62,574 nt of DNA from Oscillatoria salina IIICB1 (GCF_020144665.1 NZ_JAAHBQ010000027.1:1-62574); one strand, 5' to 3'. Shown: positions 1 to 9,368, numbered from the stretch's first letter. Numbers and translations are program-made. The notes: generated from the letters alone by a model not told the origin.

Positions 1-57
1 ATTACGCTTTCTTTGTCGAAAATTATCGATCGCTGGTGGTAAATGCGGCTACGTGAA

Positions 58-825
58 TTAAAGCCATTCTGCGGCGGTTTGCTTTTGAAGGCTAACTAAC
101 TCTTCTCGTAAGGAAACCCAATCTATTTCTTTTGCGGGTAAATCTTGAAGTAATTTTCCTTCTTGGAGATAAAGGACGCGATCGCTCTTGCTTTCGATTA
201 ACTCTAACTGATGATTGACCATTATTACTGTCATTTCACTAGTTAGAGTTAAATCGGTTAATATTTCTAGCAGATGATTTGCTCGACCAAAATCTAATGC
301 GGAAGTTGGTTCGTCAAGCAAGAGTATTTTGGGTTGCATAATTAAGCCTCGGGCGATCGCTACTAATTGTCTTTGTCCTAAAGAAAGTTGTAGTTCGTGA
401 CGATCTAACCATTCTTCGGGTATATTTAACCGCCCTACCCAATATCTTACTCGTTCCTTGATTTCTTCTTTTCCTAGCTGTTGTAAAATCAAGGGATAAG
501 CTAAGGCTTCGTCAATTCTCATTCCTAGTAGTTTTGGTTCTTGCAGCACTAAAACTATTTGTTGACGTAGTTGGGTCACAGGTATTTTTTGATAATCTTG
601 GTTTTCCAGATAAATTTTGCCTGTAGTGGGTTCGTTCAATCGATTTAAAAGGCGCAATAAAGAAGTTTTTCCACTACCAGAAGCGCCAACAATTGTCAAA
701 AATTTTCCTTTGTCAATTGCCAAAGAAAGATCGTGCAAAAGATAAGCAGAACCAATTGAAGCAGCCAAAGATACTTGTTCTAGCTGTAAAAGCGGAAAAT
801 TGTTCGATGTCTGGCGATCGCGCAT
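58..825 (-). CDS. ABC transporter ATP-binding protein
   Basis: The 255-residue product is a complete nucleotide-binding subunit. It has a Walker A motif GASGSGKT at residues 47-54, the Q-loop glutamine near 95, the signature LSLGQRQ at 147-153, Walker B ILLLDE at 167-172 and the H-loop histidine near 205. It would hydrolyse ATP at the inner face of the membrane to drive a permease. No permease is in the window; a partner gene would lie beyond the left edge, since this gene is transcribed leftwards and ends 57 bases from the start of the window. The size and general form recall FetA/YbbL-type ATPases paired with a FetB permease, but the substrate cannot be read from this subunit. It starts with ATG 7 bases after the stop of the upstream Uma2 gene, so the two may be co-transcribed. 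Confidence 0.85.
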   Translation of the reverse strand: MRDRQTSNNFPLLQLEQVSLAASIGSAYLLHDLSLAIDKGKFLTIVGASGSGKTSLLRLLNRLNEPTTGKIYLENQDYQKIPVTQLRQQIVLVLQEPKLLGMRIDEALAYPLILQQLGKEEIKERVRYWVGRLNIPEEWLDRHELQLSLGQRQLVAIARGLIMQPKILLLDEPTSALDFGRANHLLEILTDLTLTSEMTVIMVNHQLELIESKSDRVLYLQEGKLLQDLPAKEIDWVSLREELVSLQKQTAAEWL

Positions 826-832
826 AATTTAG

Positions 833-1651
833 TTATAAGTTATCAGGATCTATCCCCATTTCTCTTAATTTAGCTGCCAAGGCTTGGGCTTGCTGCTGGG
901 CGGCTTGGGCTTGCTGCTGGGCGGCTTGGGCTTGCTGCTGGGCGGCTTGGGCTTCCTGTTGCGCCATTTCCGCTTCGCGTTGCGCGGCTTCTTCTGGTAA
1001 AGGAACTAAATTACCTGACTCATCATAAAACCTCAGCCAAACAGCAGTTTCGCGGTCGATCGTTCCTTCCCAAGTTCCCAACCAATAACCAAGACGCTGA
1101 CACCAAAGCCAACCTCGTTCATTTGGCTGTAATTCTTGATAACCATTACCAGGATCTAAATGCCAACCTTGTAAGGAGTCAGGATCGAACGGATCGTAAA
1201 TAAAATAATTTGGAGTACGAAATACTTGTTCGTAAATATCCTTTTTCGGACCTTTGTCAATTCTAGCGGTACTTGGTGACATTAGTTCCACGATTACATC
1301 TGGGTAACGACCATTTTCTTCCCAAACAACCCAACCTTGGCGATCGTTTCTTCCATCAACGTTTAACACAGCAAAAAAATCAGGTCCTTTGAAATCCCGA
1401 TTACGAGCTTGGCTGCTGCTATAGTAAATAAACATATTGCCCCCAGTGAAAAAATTACTGATATCGCTATATCCTTGTTGTAGCGATCGAATGAGGACAT
1501 TCATGGCAATGCGGTGGCGGTTACTTTCCAAGGGTTCTCCATCATCAAAAATTAAATCTGTAGGAGGCATTGGGGGTTCCCAATCATCTTCTACCCAAAT
1601 ATTTTCTGGAGTAGTAAGAGAGATTTTTTCGGGATTAGTTTCGACACTCAT
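833..1651 (-). CDS. Uma2-family (DUF820) PD-(D/E)XK nuclease-like protein
   Basis: The 272-residue product matches the Uma2 family, which is greatly expanded in cyanobacteria and has a restriction-endonuclease-like fold. Candidate acidic and lysine residues are D91 in GPDFFAV, E122 in DVIVELMSPST and lysines near 133-137. The C-terminal tail from about residue 222 is a low-complexity helix made of Ala-Gln heptads (AQAAQQQ), encoded by a 21-bp tandem repeat, and it probably forms a coiled coil. The start is ATG. It lies directly upstream of the ABC ATPase gene with a 7-base gap. Biological roles in this family are poorly known. Nuclease activity is inferred from the fold only. Confidence 0.8.
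   Translation of the reverse strand: MSVETNPEKISLTTPENIWVEDDWEPPMPPTDLIFDDGEPLESNRHRIAMNVLIRSLQQGYSDISNFFTGGNMFIYYSSSQARNRDFKGPDFFAVLNVDGRNDRQGWVVWEENGRYPDVIVELMSPSTARIDKGPKKDIYEQVFRTPNYFIYDPFDPDSLQGWHLDPGNGYQELQPNERGWLWCQRLGYWLGTWEGTIDRETAVWLRFYDESGNLVPLPEEAAQREAEMAQQEAQAAQQQAQAAQQQAQAAQQQAQALAAKLREMGIDPDNL
881..957 (-). repeat. 21-bp tandem repeat inside the Uma2 gene
   Basis: A 21-bp unit read on the plus strand as GGCTTGGGCTTGCTGCTGGG plus C starts at 881, 902 and 923, with a decayed fourth copy from 944. It keeps frame and encodes the AQAAQQQ heptads of the protein tail. Such arrays change length easily, so the tail length may vary between strains. Confidence 0.85.
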
Positions 1652-1694
1652 AAAATTAACCTCTTCTCTGATTTTAGGCGATTATTATCGGCGT

Positions 1695-2273
1695 TTAAGT
1701 TATTAAATTTGTTGTCAAAGCATTGACAATTGTCCAGGCATCAACAAATAACAAAAAGATAGTAAATACTAACAAAATTAAGTACATCCAAGGTTGAGAT
1801 AAAGGACGAATATCGCTGGTATCAATTCCTGTTTTGATTTCCACTAATTTTAGCAAACGAGCAAATCCTACCACTCGCATTGGCAATAAATAAGCCTTTT
1901 CTTGAGACTTACTCGTAAAATAATAAACTAACCCACCTTGTCCAGTGGTACGCATTTTTAAATCTTTGATTTCCGACCAATTTAACTCCCAACCTTGACG
2001 AAAAAATTTAGGAAACCAACGCGGATAAGTTACTTTAATTTGGTCGTCAGTTAAAATTACTCGTTCGCTTAAAGCACCAGACAATAAGATTAAACCAATG
2101 CTAATCCCTAGCCAAAGTAAAGCTGGTGGTACAGGACTAGCAACAACTTTAGCTAAAAATGGTAAGGGAATTGTCAGCGCGATGTATAAACTTAATAAAG
2201 TAAGGCAAATTAAAGGAGAAATGCGAAAGCTCGCAGAATTTGATAAATTTGATTCAGCTTGATTTAGTGACAT
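1695..2273 (-). CDS. conserved membrane protein of unknown function
   Basis: The 192-residue product has hydrophobic segments at about residues 20-40, 50-66 and 165-188. Between them is a roughly 90-residue soluble part beginning RVILTDDQIKV and containing WELNWSEIKDLKM. This layout of two N-terminal helices followed by a small beta-rich domain resembles bacterial PH-like membrane proteins, but I do not recognise a characterised family. It starts with ATG. It is divergent from cimA, with about 107 bases between the two starts, and it is followed on the same strand by the Uma2 gene 43 bases on. No function is claimed. Confidence 0.7.
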   Translation of the reverse strand: MSLNQAESNLSNSASFRISPLICLTLLSLYIALTIPLPFLAKVVASPVPPALLWLGISIGLILLSGALSERVILTDDQIKVTYPRWFPKFFRQGWELNWSEIKDLKMRTTGQGGLVYYFTSKSQEKAYLLPMRVVGFARLLKLVEIKTGIDTSDIRPLSQPWMYLILLVFTIFLLFVDAWTIVNALTTNLIT

Positions 2274-2380
2274 GATTAATAATTTTTATTAAATCTGGCT
2301 TGACTTAAAGACTTATTTGCTTAAAGAATTTCGTCTTGACCTAATTTAAGTTTATATTTATTCACGATTAGCCGAGATAA

Positions 2381-4069
2381 ATGAACGAAGATACTTCTAA
2401 TCAAATTTGGCTCTACGATACAACTCTCAGAGATGGTTCTCAACGCGAAGGGCTATCTTTATCATTGGAAGATAAATTAAGAATCGCCCATAAGCTTGAT
2501 GAAATGGGTATTCCTTTCATTGAGGGAGGGTGGCCCGGAGCGAATCCGAAAGATGTACAATTTTTCTGGAAGCTGAAGGAAGAACCTCTCAAACAAGCGG
2601 AAGTGGTGGCTTTTTGTTCAACCCGCCGTCCCCAGAAAAATGTGGCTGAAGATCCGATGCTGCAAGCGATTTTAGCGGCTGGAACGCGCTGGGTGACGAT
2701 TTTCGGGAAATCCTGGGATTTGCACGTTACCGAAGGTTTAAACACGACTTTAGCCGAAAATCTGGCGATGATTGGGGAGACAATTGAGTATCTTCGCAGT
2801 CAGGGACGACGAGTAATTTACGATGCCGAACATTGGTTTGACGGTTATAAAAATAATCCTGCTTATGCTTTAGAAACATTGGCAGTAGCGATCGCTGCTG
2901 GCGCGGAATGGCTCGTTTTTTGCGATACTAATGGTGGGACTTTGCCTCATGAAATAACCCAAATTGTCAAGGAAGTTGTTACAAAATTAAAGATTAATTG
3001 CCAAGATTCTTGCTCGCCGCAACTAGGAATCCATACTCATAACGATGGCGATACCGCAGTAGCAAACGCGATCGCAGCCGTGAGGGAAGGTGCGAGAATG
3101 GTACAAGGAACGATCAATGGTTATGGCGAACGCTGCGGTAATGCTAACCTTTGCTCATTGATCCCCAATTTACAACTAAAACTAGGTTATCAATGTATCG
3201 GCGATCGCCAACTCCAACAATTAACAACTGTTAGCCGTTTAATCAGCGAAATTGTCAATCTCGCCCCTGACGAACACGCACCCTTTGTCGGACGTTCTGC
3301 ATTTGCTCACAAAGGCGGGATCCATGTTTCCGCAGTACAACGCAACCCACTCACCTACGAACACATTCAACCAGAAGCAGTGGGAAACCAACGCCGAATC
3401 GTTATTTCTGACCAATCTGGCTTGAGTAATGTTCTCGCCAAAGCCCGTAATTTTGGCATTGACTTAAACAAAAAAGACCCTACCTGTCGTCACATCCTCC
3501 AACGTCTCAAAGATTTGGAAAATCAAGGCTATCAATTTGAAGCCGCCGAAGCTAGTTTTGAATTGCTAATGCGTTCCGCCCTCGGACAACGACAGGAAAT
3601 GTTTGAACTGAGAGGCTTTCAAGTTCATTGCGATATTTGGCAAAGTCAAGTTAATTCCGAAAGTAATGCTCTAGCCACGATCAAATTAGCAGTTAATGGT
3701 CAGGATTTGCTGGAAGTAGCCGAAGGAAATGGACCTGTTTCTGCTTTAGATGCAGCACTGCGCAAGGCTTTAGTCAACTTCTATCCGGAAATTGCCGAAT
3801 TTCATCTGACTGATTATAAAGTCAGAATTCTCGATAGTGGAGCGGGAACTTCCGCAAAAACGCGCGTTTTAGTTGAATCTAGCAATGGCAAACAACGCTG
3901 GACAACTGTCGGCGTTTCCACAAATATTATCGATGCTTCTTATCGAGCAGTTGTTGAGGGTATTGAGTACGGTTTGCTGTTGAATTCTGCCGCGACAAGC
4001 ACAGTAACATCCTCATTTAAATCTCAATCCCGAATCTCAAACGAAATCTTTCAGCAAAAACTATCATAG
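2381..4069 (+). CDS. cimA: (R)-citramalate synthase
   Basis: The 562-residue product belongs to the DRE-TIM metallolyase group. It has the N-terminal signature YDTTLRDGSQREG, the metal-binding GIHTHNDGD segment in the barrel, and a C-terminal LeuA-type dimerisation/allosteric domain (about residues 420-545, with VRILDSGAGTSAKTRVLVES). The length and the GWPGANPKD segment near residue 50 fit the CimA branch better than LeuA or homocitrate synthase. It condenses acetyl-CoA with pyruvate to citramalate, giving a threonine-independent route to 2-oxobutyrate and isoleucine, as known in several cyanobacteria. The ATG start is 107 bases from the divergent membrane-protein gene. Feedback control by isoleucine through the C-terminal domain is expected from the family. 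Confidence 0.9.
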   Translation: MNEDTSNQIWLYDTTLRDGSQREGLSLSLEDKLRIAHKLDEMGIPFIEGGWPGANPKDVQFFWKLKEEPLKQAEVVAFCSTRRPQKNVAEDPMLQAILAAGTRWVTIFGKSWDLHVTEGLNTTLAENLAMIGETIEYLRSQGRRVIYDAEHWFDGYKNNPAYALETLAVAIAAGAEWLVFCDTNGGTLPHEITQIVKEVVTKLKINCQDSCSPQLGIHTHNDGDTAVANAIAAVREGARMVQGTINGYGERCGNANLCSLIPNLQLKLGYQCIGDRQLQQLTTVSRLISEIVNLAPDEHAPFVGRSAFAHKGGIHVSAVQRNPLTYEHIQPEAVGNQRRIVISDQSGLSNVLAKARNFGIDLNKKDPTCRHILQRLKDLENQGYQFEAAEASFELLMRSALGQRQEMFELRGFQVHCDIWQSQVNSESNALATIKLAVNGQDLLEVAEGNGPVSALDAALRKALVNFYPEIAEFHLTDYKVRILDSGAGTSAKTRVLVESSNGKQRWTTVGVSTNIIDASYRAVVEGIEYGLLLNSAATSTVTSSFKSQSRISNEIFQQKLS

Positions 4070-4349
4070 TTTTACTTATCTATAGGAATATTTGATGGTT
4101 TTTGTCAATTTTTCCGAACAGATTAACGAAAAATAAGCAGTTGAAGCTCCTAACCACCGTAAAGCGAGTAGTAATTACCGAACTTTTTGAGAAAACTACT
4201 TGCAAAAACCTTTGACTTTGGGTTATAAGTAGTAAAGATAAATTCCCGGACGAGTACGACTCTACGCTAAGTTTAAAATCGCAACCGGGTTTTTTCCGCT
4301 TTTCAAGCAAAAGCATTTGCAAAATGTAATTTAACAGCGAATTGAGTGT

Positions 4350-4574
4350 ATGACTAATCAAGTAGCTCACCCAATGGTGAAGTTGCAGCGCCAAGTGCGC
4401 TCACTTGTCGAGTCGAAAATCCTCCGACCTAACGACAGTATCTGGAAAATAGCCCTGCTCTATGGGGAGGAATGGTCTTACTGGAAACAAGAATTGCTCG
4501 ATTTTGGTTTTTCGATGCAAGATCCAGTCAGCGAATTGCTTCTAGTAGAAGCTTGGGATGAAGATGACTCATAA
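4350..4574 (+). CDS. DUF4327 family protein
   Basis: This is a 74-residue acidic-tailed soluble protein (WSYWKQELLDFGFSMQDP in the middle, ending EAWDEDDS). I recognise it as the small cyanobacterial DUF4327 family, whose function is unknown. It starts with ATG about 280 bases after cimA, a gap in which I see no other gene. A short hairpin, CTCCTA-N5-TAGGAG, lies about 57 bases past the stop codon. Confidence 0.8.
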   Translation: MTNQVAHPMVKLQRQVRSLVESKILRPNDSIWKIALLYGEEWSYWKQELLDFGFSMQDPVSELLLVEAWDEDDS

Positions 4575-4630
4575 GCAAAACTGTATCAAGTTAGATTTGA
4601 GATGAAGCTCTTGGGCTAGCGATCGCGCTC

Positions 4631-4647
4631 CTCCTATTTGGTAGGAG
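4631..4647 (+). terminator. weak hairpin after the DUF4327 gene
   Basis: CTCCTA (4631-4636) and TAGGAG (4642-4647) form a 6-bp stem with a 5-base loop, followed by only three T residues. It could be a weak intrinsic terminator. The rest of the gap to 4852 shows nothing clear. Confidence 0.35.
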
Positions 4648-4852
4648 TTTAGCAACATAGCATAAGGTTAATAAATCTCAAACTCTTTAAGGCGGAAATT
4701 TCCGATTCCCCAATCAGCAAGCTCCCCAGCTCAAAATCATTTCCCAAGTAGGGAGCAGCGAGCTAGCTCAAAGACAATCTCAAATCAAAACTCAACCTAA
4801 ATCCCGATCGTTTGCCTCAGAAAAGGCGTCAATAACCGCTTCTGCAAAGTCA

Positions 4853-6058
4853 TCAAATGCACTTACTAAGTGCCTCAGACAACTCGCGTGCGGTTTGATA
4901 GCGCTTATTCAACTTAGGCTCGCAAGCTCGTTCGATCGCTTGCCTTAACTGGCGAGTAATAGTGGGAACATTTTTAATCGCAAACTGATAACCATCTCCT
5001 TGACGCTGATAAAAGTTGAGTGGTTGTTGTCCAGTCAGTAAAAAGATCAGCGTCGGACCGATCGCATAAATATCTGACTGAGTACAGGGACGACCCCGAT
5101 TTTGTTCGGGTGCGCTATAGCCCTCAGCACCAATGCGCGTCATCAAAGGCGTACCAACTTCTTTTACTGCACCAAAGTCGAGTAAAACTACTTTATTATC
5201 CAAATGGCGCACGATCAAATTAGCCGGTTTCACATCTCGGTGGACTAAAGGTGGATCTAGAGAGTGAAGATAACTGAGAAGATCGCAAGTTTGAATCATC
5301 CACTCAACAGCTTGTTCTGGAGTCACAGGTCCAGTTTGATAGATGCGTTGCTCCAAATTTTGCCCGTGGATTAACTCCATTGCCAGATATTTTTTATCTC
5401 CTTCAATAAAAAAGTCATAGTATTTAGGAATACCAGGATGGTTCAAAGTTTTGAGGATGCGAGCCTCTCGCTCAAAAAGTTCTTTAGCTTTCTTAATTTG
5501 TGCCATATCGGCATTCATTTCCTTCAATACCAGCAACTGAGGCTGTCCAGAAATCGTTCCTTGGCGATCCCAAGCCAGATAAGTAGTACCCATACCACCT
5601 TGTCCGAGAGGCTTTAATACCTGATACTGGCGAACGAAACGCTCTTTTTCTACTAAAGGTTGACCGCAGTGAATGCAAAATAAATTATTGGCTGAGTTAC
5701 CCGAATGAGAACAACCTGGAGTAGCAGGATGAGCCTTTTCGGCAACGGAAAAAGAGTTAAGTTGAAATTTTAGCTTCGGTCCTGCTTTAGCTAACTGAAA
5801 AATCGACTCATCTCTAACTAAGCCTTGAGAGACAAGAACACCGTTAAGAAAAGTTCCATTCGTACCTTTATTAATTAGCCGCCAGTGAGAACTCTCACTA
5901 GGCACAAGTTCTAGGTGATAGCGCGAGACCTCCGGAAAATTTTTGAGAACCACATCATTATCGGGAGCGCGACCAATGCGGATAATTGCGCCATCGGGAA
6001 AGTTCCATTGTTGGAGTGCTTTCTGCTCCTGGGGGTCGAGGAGGGTCAGAGTGACCAT
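4853..6058 (-). CDS. FHA-domain serine/threonine protein kinase
   Basis: The 401-residue product has three parts. An N-terminal FHA phosphothreonine-binding domain (about 5-100) has the conserved GR at 29-30, SRYH at 45-48 and the NGTFLNG turn. A short cysteine-containing segment (C116, C128, C131) follows, resembling a degenerate zinc ribbon. A Hanks-type kinase domain (about 145-400) has the glycine loop GQGGMG at 152-157, ATP lysine K179, catalytic loop HRDVKPANLI at 273-282, DFG at 294-296 and APE at 316-318. All key catalytic residues are present, so it should be active. It lies 110 bases downstream of a PP2C phosphatase on the same strand, making a likely kinase/phosphatase pair. It starts with ATG. 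There is no transmembrane segment, so it is probably cytosolic. Confidence 0.92.
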   Translation of the reverse strand: MVTLTLLDPQEQKALQQWNFPDGAIIRIGRAPDNDVVLKNFPEVSRYHLELVPSESSHWRLINKGTNGTFLNGVLVSQGLVRDESIFQLAKAGPKLKFQLNSFSVAEKAHPATPGCSHSGNSANNLFCIHCGQPLVEKERFVRQYQVLKPLGQGGMGTTYLAWDRQGTISGQPQLLVLKEMNADMAQIKKAKELFEREARILKTLNHPGIPKYYDFFIEGDKKYLAMELIHGQNLEQRIYQTGPVTPEQAVEWMIQTCDLLSYLHSLDPPLVHRDVKPANLIVRHLDNKVVLLDFGAVKEVGTPLMTRIGAEGYSAPEQNRGRPCTQSDIYAIGPTLIFLLTGQQPLNFYQRQGDGYQFAIKNVPTITRQLRQAIERACEPKLNKRYQTARELSEALSKCI

Positions 6059-6168
6059 AAGTTTGTCTAACTAACCAAATATAAATTGTGCGAAGATGAA
6101 GATTATTTTTTAGACAGTTCAATATATTTAATTATCCAGAAGAAAAAAGTAAACCTCCTTTACCAAAT

Positions 6169-8352
6169 TTAGAGCCTTTGATGCTCCAGATTAGGACGAA
6201 CCTTTAATTTAGCGATCGCGACAGTAATATTATCGTGACCATTATGGTGATTGGCAAACTCGATTAATTTTAATAATCCTTGCTCCAAATTAGCTTTAGA
6301 ACTAATTAAAGGTGCAATATAACTTTCCCAGTTATTTTCTAACAATTGATTATCGGAAAGACCATCCGAGCAAAGAATAAATAACGTATCTTCATTGACC
6401 TCAGTAAAGGTAATATCCGGTTTAAGGATATTGCCATCTCGCGGTCCGAGAGCTTGAGTAAGCTGGTAAGCGTCGGGACGAGAGTAGGCAATCTCCGGTT
6501 CGACACCGCGCTCGATTTCCCGTTGACCAACTTCATGATCGATAGTGATTTGTTCTAAACCGCGCTTGCGGGTATAAGTGTAGATGCGACTATCACCCAC
6601 ATGGGCGATCGCCACATTGGTATCTTTAATTAAAGCCATAACCAAGGTCGTACCCATACGTCCGCTACCAGAACGAGCATTTTGCTGATTCACATCGTAA
6701 ATAGCTTGGTTAGCTGCCAGGATTCCCTGTAAAATAACTTCTCGCTCCGGCAATTCCCGATCTTCAACCCAATTAGCTTCAAAATAGCGTTGGAGAGTTT
6801 CTACCGCCATCGCACTAGCAACTTCTCCTGCTGCATGTCCTCCCATTCCATCGCAAACAATATACAAGCCGCGAGCTTCCATACTTTTGCCTAAAACATT
6901 TTCTTGCTTTTTCAGTTGAGTAGTAATGCCAAAATAATCTTCATTATGTTGCCGTTGACGACCAATATCGGTACAACCTGCATCGTCAAGACTGAGTAGT
7001 TGCATCGGCAACACTACTGTGGGCGTATCATTATCCGGGCTATTGTAGAAGAGATGTTCGCTATCCATCTGTTCATCATGTTCGGCAAGATTTTCCAATT
7101 CTAAATCTTCTTCATCTAAAACCCATTCGGGATCTTCAAGTTCGTCAGTCACCTCATCAGGCTCAAAATCAACTTCTTGTTCTTGGCGAGCGATCGCGGC
7201 TATCTTTGTTCGTAATTCTTCCACTGTGGGGATCTCTCCCTCACTCAACTGTTTGAGGACTGTTACTAACGGACCGTATTGTGTCTTTCCTGACTGATGA
7301 AATAGCTTCTGCCACATTTTGCCTAAATCTTGAAGATTCCCTTGGCGATCGCGAGCATCGAAATATAATTGTTGCAAACCGAGGTTTTGATCTTCATCCA
7401 CCCGGAGATTTTTTTCTACTAACAAGCTTTCACCACAGCCAACTTCTAACAGTGCTTTCCACAAGCAAGCCATTTCATCCAGCCAGAACAAAATCTGCAA
7501 AATTGGCAAATCTTCTTTACCCCATATTGAAGTGACTAATTCCCATTCGGAACGATCTTCTAGTAAAACTACCGTCCCTTGTTCGTCTTGCCACGCATCA
7601 TGTACTTCTGGGACAATGTGAACAAAAGAATTTTGCAATAAAATATAAGGAACTGCCAACTCGTTCAGACCCATTTTTGGTAACAGTTCTGAAGCTAACT
7701 GCGACTCATGTCCCTCAAGCAATTCTGACGGATCGGCATTTTGCTCCAAGACTACATCCAGAAGTGATTTTTCCAGGGGATTTTCATCTAAAACTTTGAG
7801 CTGTAAAAATTTATCTAAAGTAGGCTGACCTGCAAACCAAGCTTTTACTTCCTCTATCTTATTTAGCACCCGGTAACGCTGCTGCGAGTCTAAATATACT
7901 GGCTGCTGATTTATTTCTCTTTCCTCAGTCGGAGAAATTTCGACCTTTTCCTCTACAGCTTGGATTTCATCTTCCACTTTTGTGGTGACTAAATCTGAAG
8001 AATCATCAACCTCATCGGTTTCTTCTTCCTCTTCATCTACTTTCAATACTGTAATTGGACGACCTGTCCCCGCAACCGAATTTTCTGGAACAACTTTTAA
8101 ATCGATCTCCTCAGTTACAGAAGATTGAGCTACATTTTCCTCTTTAGTTGAGCTTACTTCCGTACTTGGTTGAGAAATTATCGCCCACCAGACAGTTCCC
8201 GTCAAAGTACCGCAGTGGGGACAGTTTTCGTCACTCCACTTAACTTCTTTGTGACACTTGTGACAATTTTTGTATCTCAAAGAAGTTCCACACTTTTGGC
8301 AAAAATTATTGGTATTGGGATTTTCAGACTGGCAGTTGGGACAGACAAGCAT
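6169..8352 (-). CDS. zinc-ribbon PP2C-type Ser/Thr protein phosphatase
   Basis: The 727-residue product opens with two zinc ribbons (cysteines 4, 7, 18, 21 and 30, 33, 44, 47). An acidic linker (about 60-160) and a middle region of unknown fold (about 160-440) follow. The C-terminal PPM/PP2C phosphatase domain spans about 455-720. Metal-binding and catalytic signatures are present: RQHNEDYFG near 468, DGMGGHAAGE from about 501, GDSR near 587, CSDGLSDNQ near 662 and HDNITVA near 706. The enzyme would remove phosphate from Ser/Thr in a Mg/Mn-dependent way, probably countering the FHA kinase encoded just downstream. The middle region may be a sensory or pseudokinase-like module; I cannot assign it. 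It starts with ATG at 8352. Confidence 0.9.
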   Translation of the reverse strand: MLVCPNCQSENPNTNNFCQKCGTSLRYKNCHKCHKEVKWSDENCPHCGTLTGTVWWAIISQPSTEVSSTKEENVAQSSVTEEIDLKVVPENSVAGTGRPITVLKVDEEEEETDEVDDSSDLVTTKVEDEIQAVEEKVEISPTEEREINQQPVYLDSQQRYRVLNKIEEVKAWFAGQPTLDKFLQLKVLDENPLEKSLLDVVLEQNADPSELLEGHESQLASELLPKMGLNELAVPYILLQNSFVHIVPEVHDAWQDEQGTVVLLEDRSEWELVTSIWGKEDLPILQILFWLDEMACLWKALLEVGCGESLLVEKNLRVDEDQNLGLQQLYFDARDRQGNLQDLGKMWQKLFHQSGKTQYGPLVTVLKQLSEGEIPTVEELRTKIAAIARQEQEVDFEPDEVTDELEDPEWVLDEEDLELENLAEHDEQMDSEHLFYNSPDNDTPTVVLPMQLLSLDDAGCTDIGRQRQHNEDYFGITTQLKKQENVLGKSMEARGLYIVCDGMGGHAAGEVASAMAVETLQRYFEANWVEDRELPEREVILQGILAANQAIYDVNQQNARSGSGRMGTTLVMALIKDTNVAIAHVGDSRIYTYTRKRGLEQITIDHEVGQREIERGVEPEIAYSRPDAYQLTQALGPRDGNILKPDITFTEVNEDTLFILCSDGLSDNQLLENNWESYIAPLISSKANLEQGLLKLIEFANHHNGHDNITVAIAKLKVRPNLEHQRL

Positions 8353-8477
8353 AGTGGAACTTCCTCAATTTCCATCCAATTTGTATATAGTGCCTTGTTG
8401 CTAACTTAACATTTTCTAGTAAAATTACCCCAATGGAGCATTTTTCTGCCAACGTAAAAGTTAGTCTTAGAGGGCGG

Positions 8478-9368
8478 TTAGTTTTCGCTTTCGCGATCGG
8501 GTGATGCTGGCAAATAATCGTTGAACTTTTCTTGGTTATAGTAGTAAAGCGTGCGAATTGGGTAAGGGATACTGATATCTGCCTTGTCGAAAGCTTTTTT
8601 AATAGCGAGAATTGCTTGAGTTTGAACTCGGCGCACCTCCGCTTGTTGCGGTTTTGTCCAGTAACGGACGACAAAATCAATTGAGCTATCACCAAAACCA
8701 ACTAAATCTATCTCTGGGGTGGGATGTTCCAATATTCCTTCCACTTTGGTAAGCAAATTTTGCAAAATTTGCTTTGCTTGAGCTAGAGGGGTATTATAGT
8801 CCACTCCTACTGCCAAATCAGTACGTCGGCTTACAAATGCCGTCCGTACTTGTACCGCCGAAGTAAAAACTGTAGCGTTAGGCAAAATTACTCGTTCTCC
8901 TTGGTAGGTGCGAATTTTAGTCGTGCGGATATCAATTTGCTCGACAGTGCCTTCATAATTGTCAACGATGATTTGGTCGCCAATACTGAAAGGTTCTTGT
9001 AGTAGTAATAGCACCCCGGCTAAGAAATTTTTGAAGATGTCCTGGAAAGCAAAACCAATCGCTACCGATCCTAATCCTAGGGTAGCAATAATATCTCCTA
9101 ACTCCAACCCTGGAAAGGCAATTACTGCTGCGACTAACACTCCTATTACCCAAGCGGTGACATAAGCTGTCTTACTCAGTAACAATTGTAAAGAGCGGCT
9201 GCGGATCGCGCGCTCTCCGATACGGCTAGAAACATTTTTGGCTAACTCGGCGAAAAAGCGAGTTAAAGCCAGTAAAATTGCTGCTGTTACTAGTGCTGGA
9301 ATTACTTTGACAGTACTACCTAGCACTTCTTTCAAGCTATCATAAATTGTTTGGACTATGTCACTCAT
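8478..9368 (-). CDS. MscS-family small-conductance mechanosensitive channel
   Basis: The 296-residue product has membrane helices in about its first 125 residues. They include the pore-lining, Gly/Ala-rich segment with GLGSVAIGFAFQDIFKNF. The MscS beta domain follows (EPFSIGDQI...VILPNATVF), then a C-terminal alpha/beta part. It would open on membrane tension and release osmolytes on hypo-osmotic shock. The ATG at 9368 is preferred over a TTG two codons upstream. It is co-directional with the phosphatase and kinase genes downstream (125-base gap), but there is no direct evidence of one transcript. Confidence 0.88.
   Translation of the reverse strand: MSDIVQTIYDSLKEVLGSTVKVIPALVTAAILLALTRFFAELAKNVSSRIGERAIRSRSLQLLLSKTAYVTAWVIGVLVAAVIAFPGLELGDIIATLGLGSVAIGFAFQDIFKNFLAGVLLLLQEPFSIGDQIIVDNYEGTVEQIDIRTTKIRTYQGERVILPNATVFTSAVQVRTAFVSRRTDLAVGVDYNTPLAQAKQILQNLLTKVEGILEHPTPEIDLVGFGDSSIDFVVRYWTKPQQAEVRRVQTQAILAIKKAFDKADISIPYPIRTLYYYNQEKFNDYLPASPDRESEN

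Noticed and set aside
4080-4394. 104-codon open frame on the minus strand after cimA
   Set aside because: It overlaps the start of the recognised DUF4327 gene, has unlikely composition and no ribosome site.
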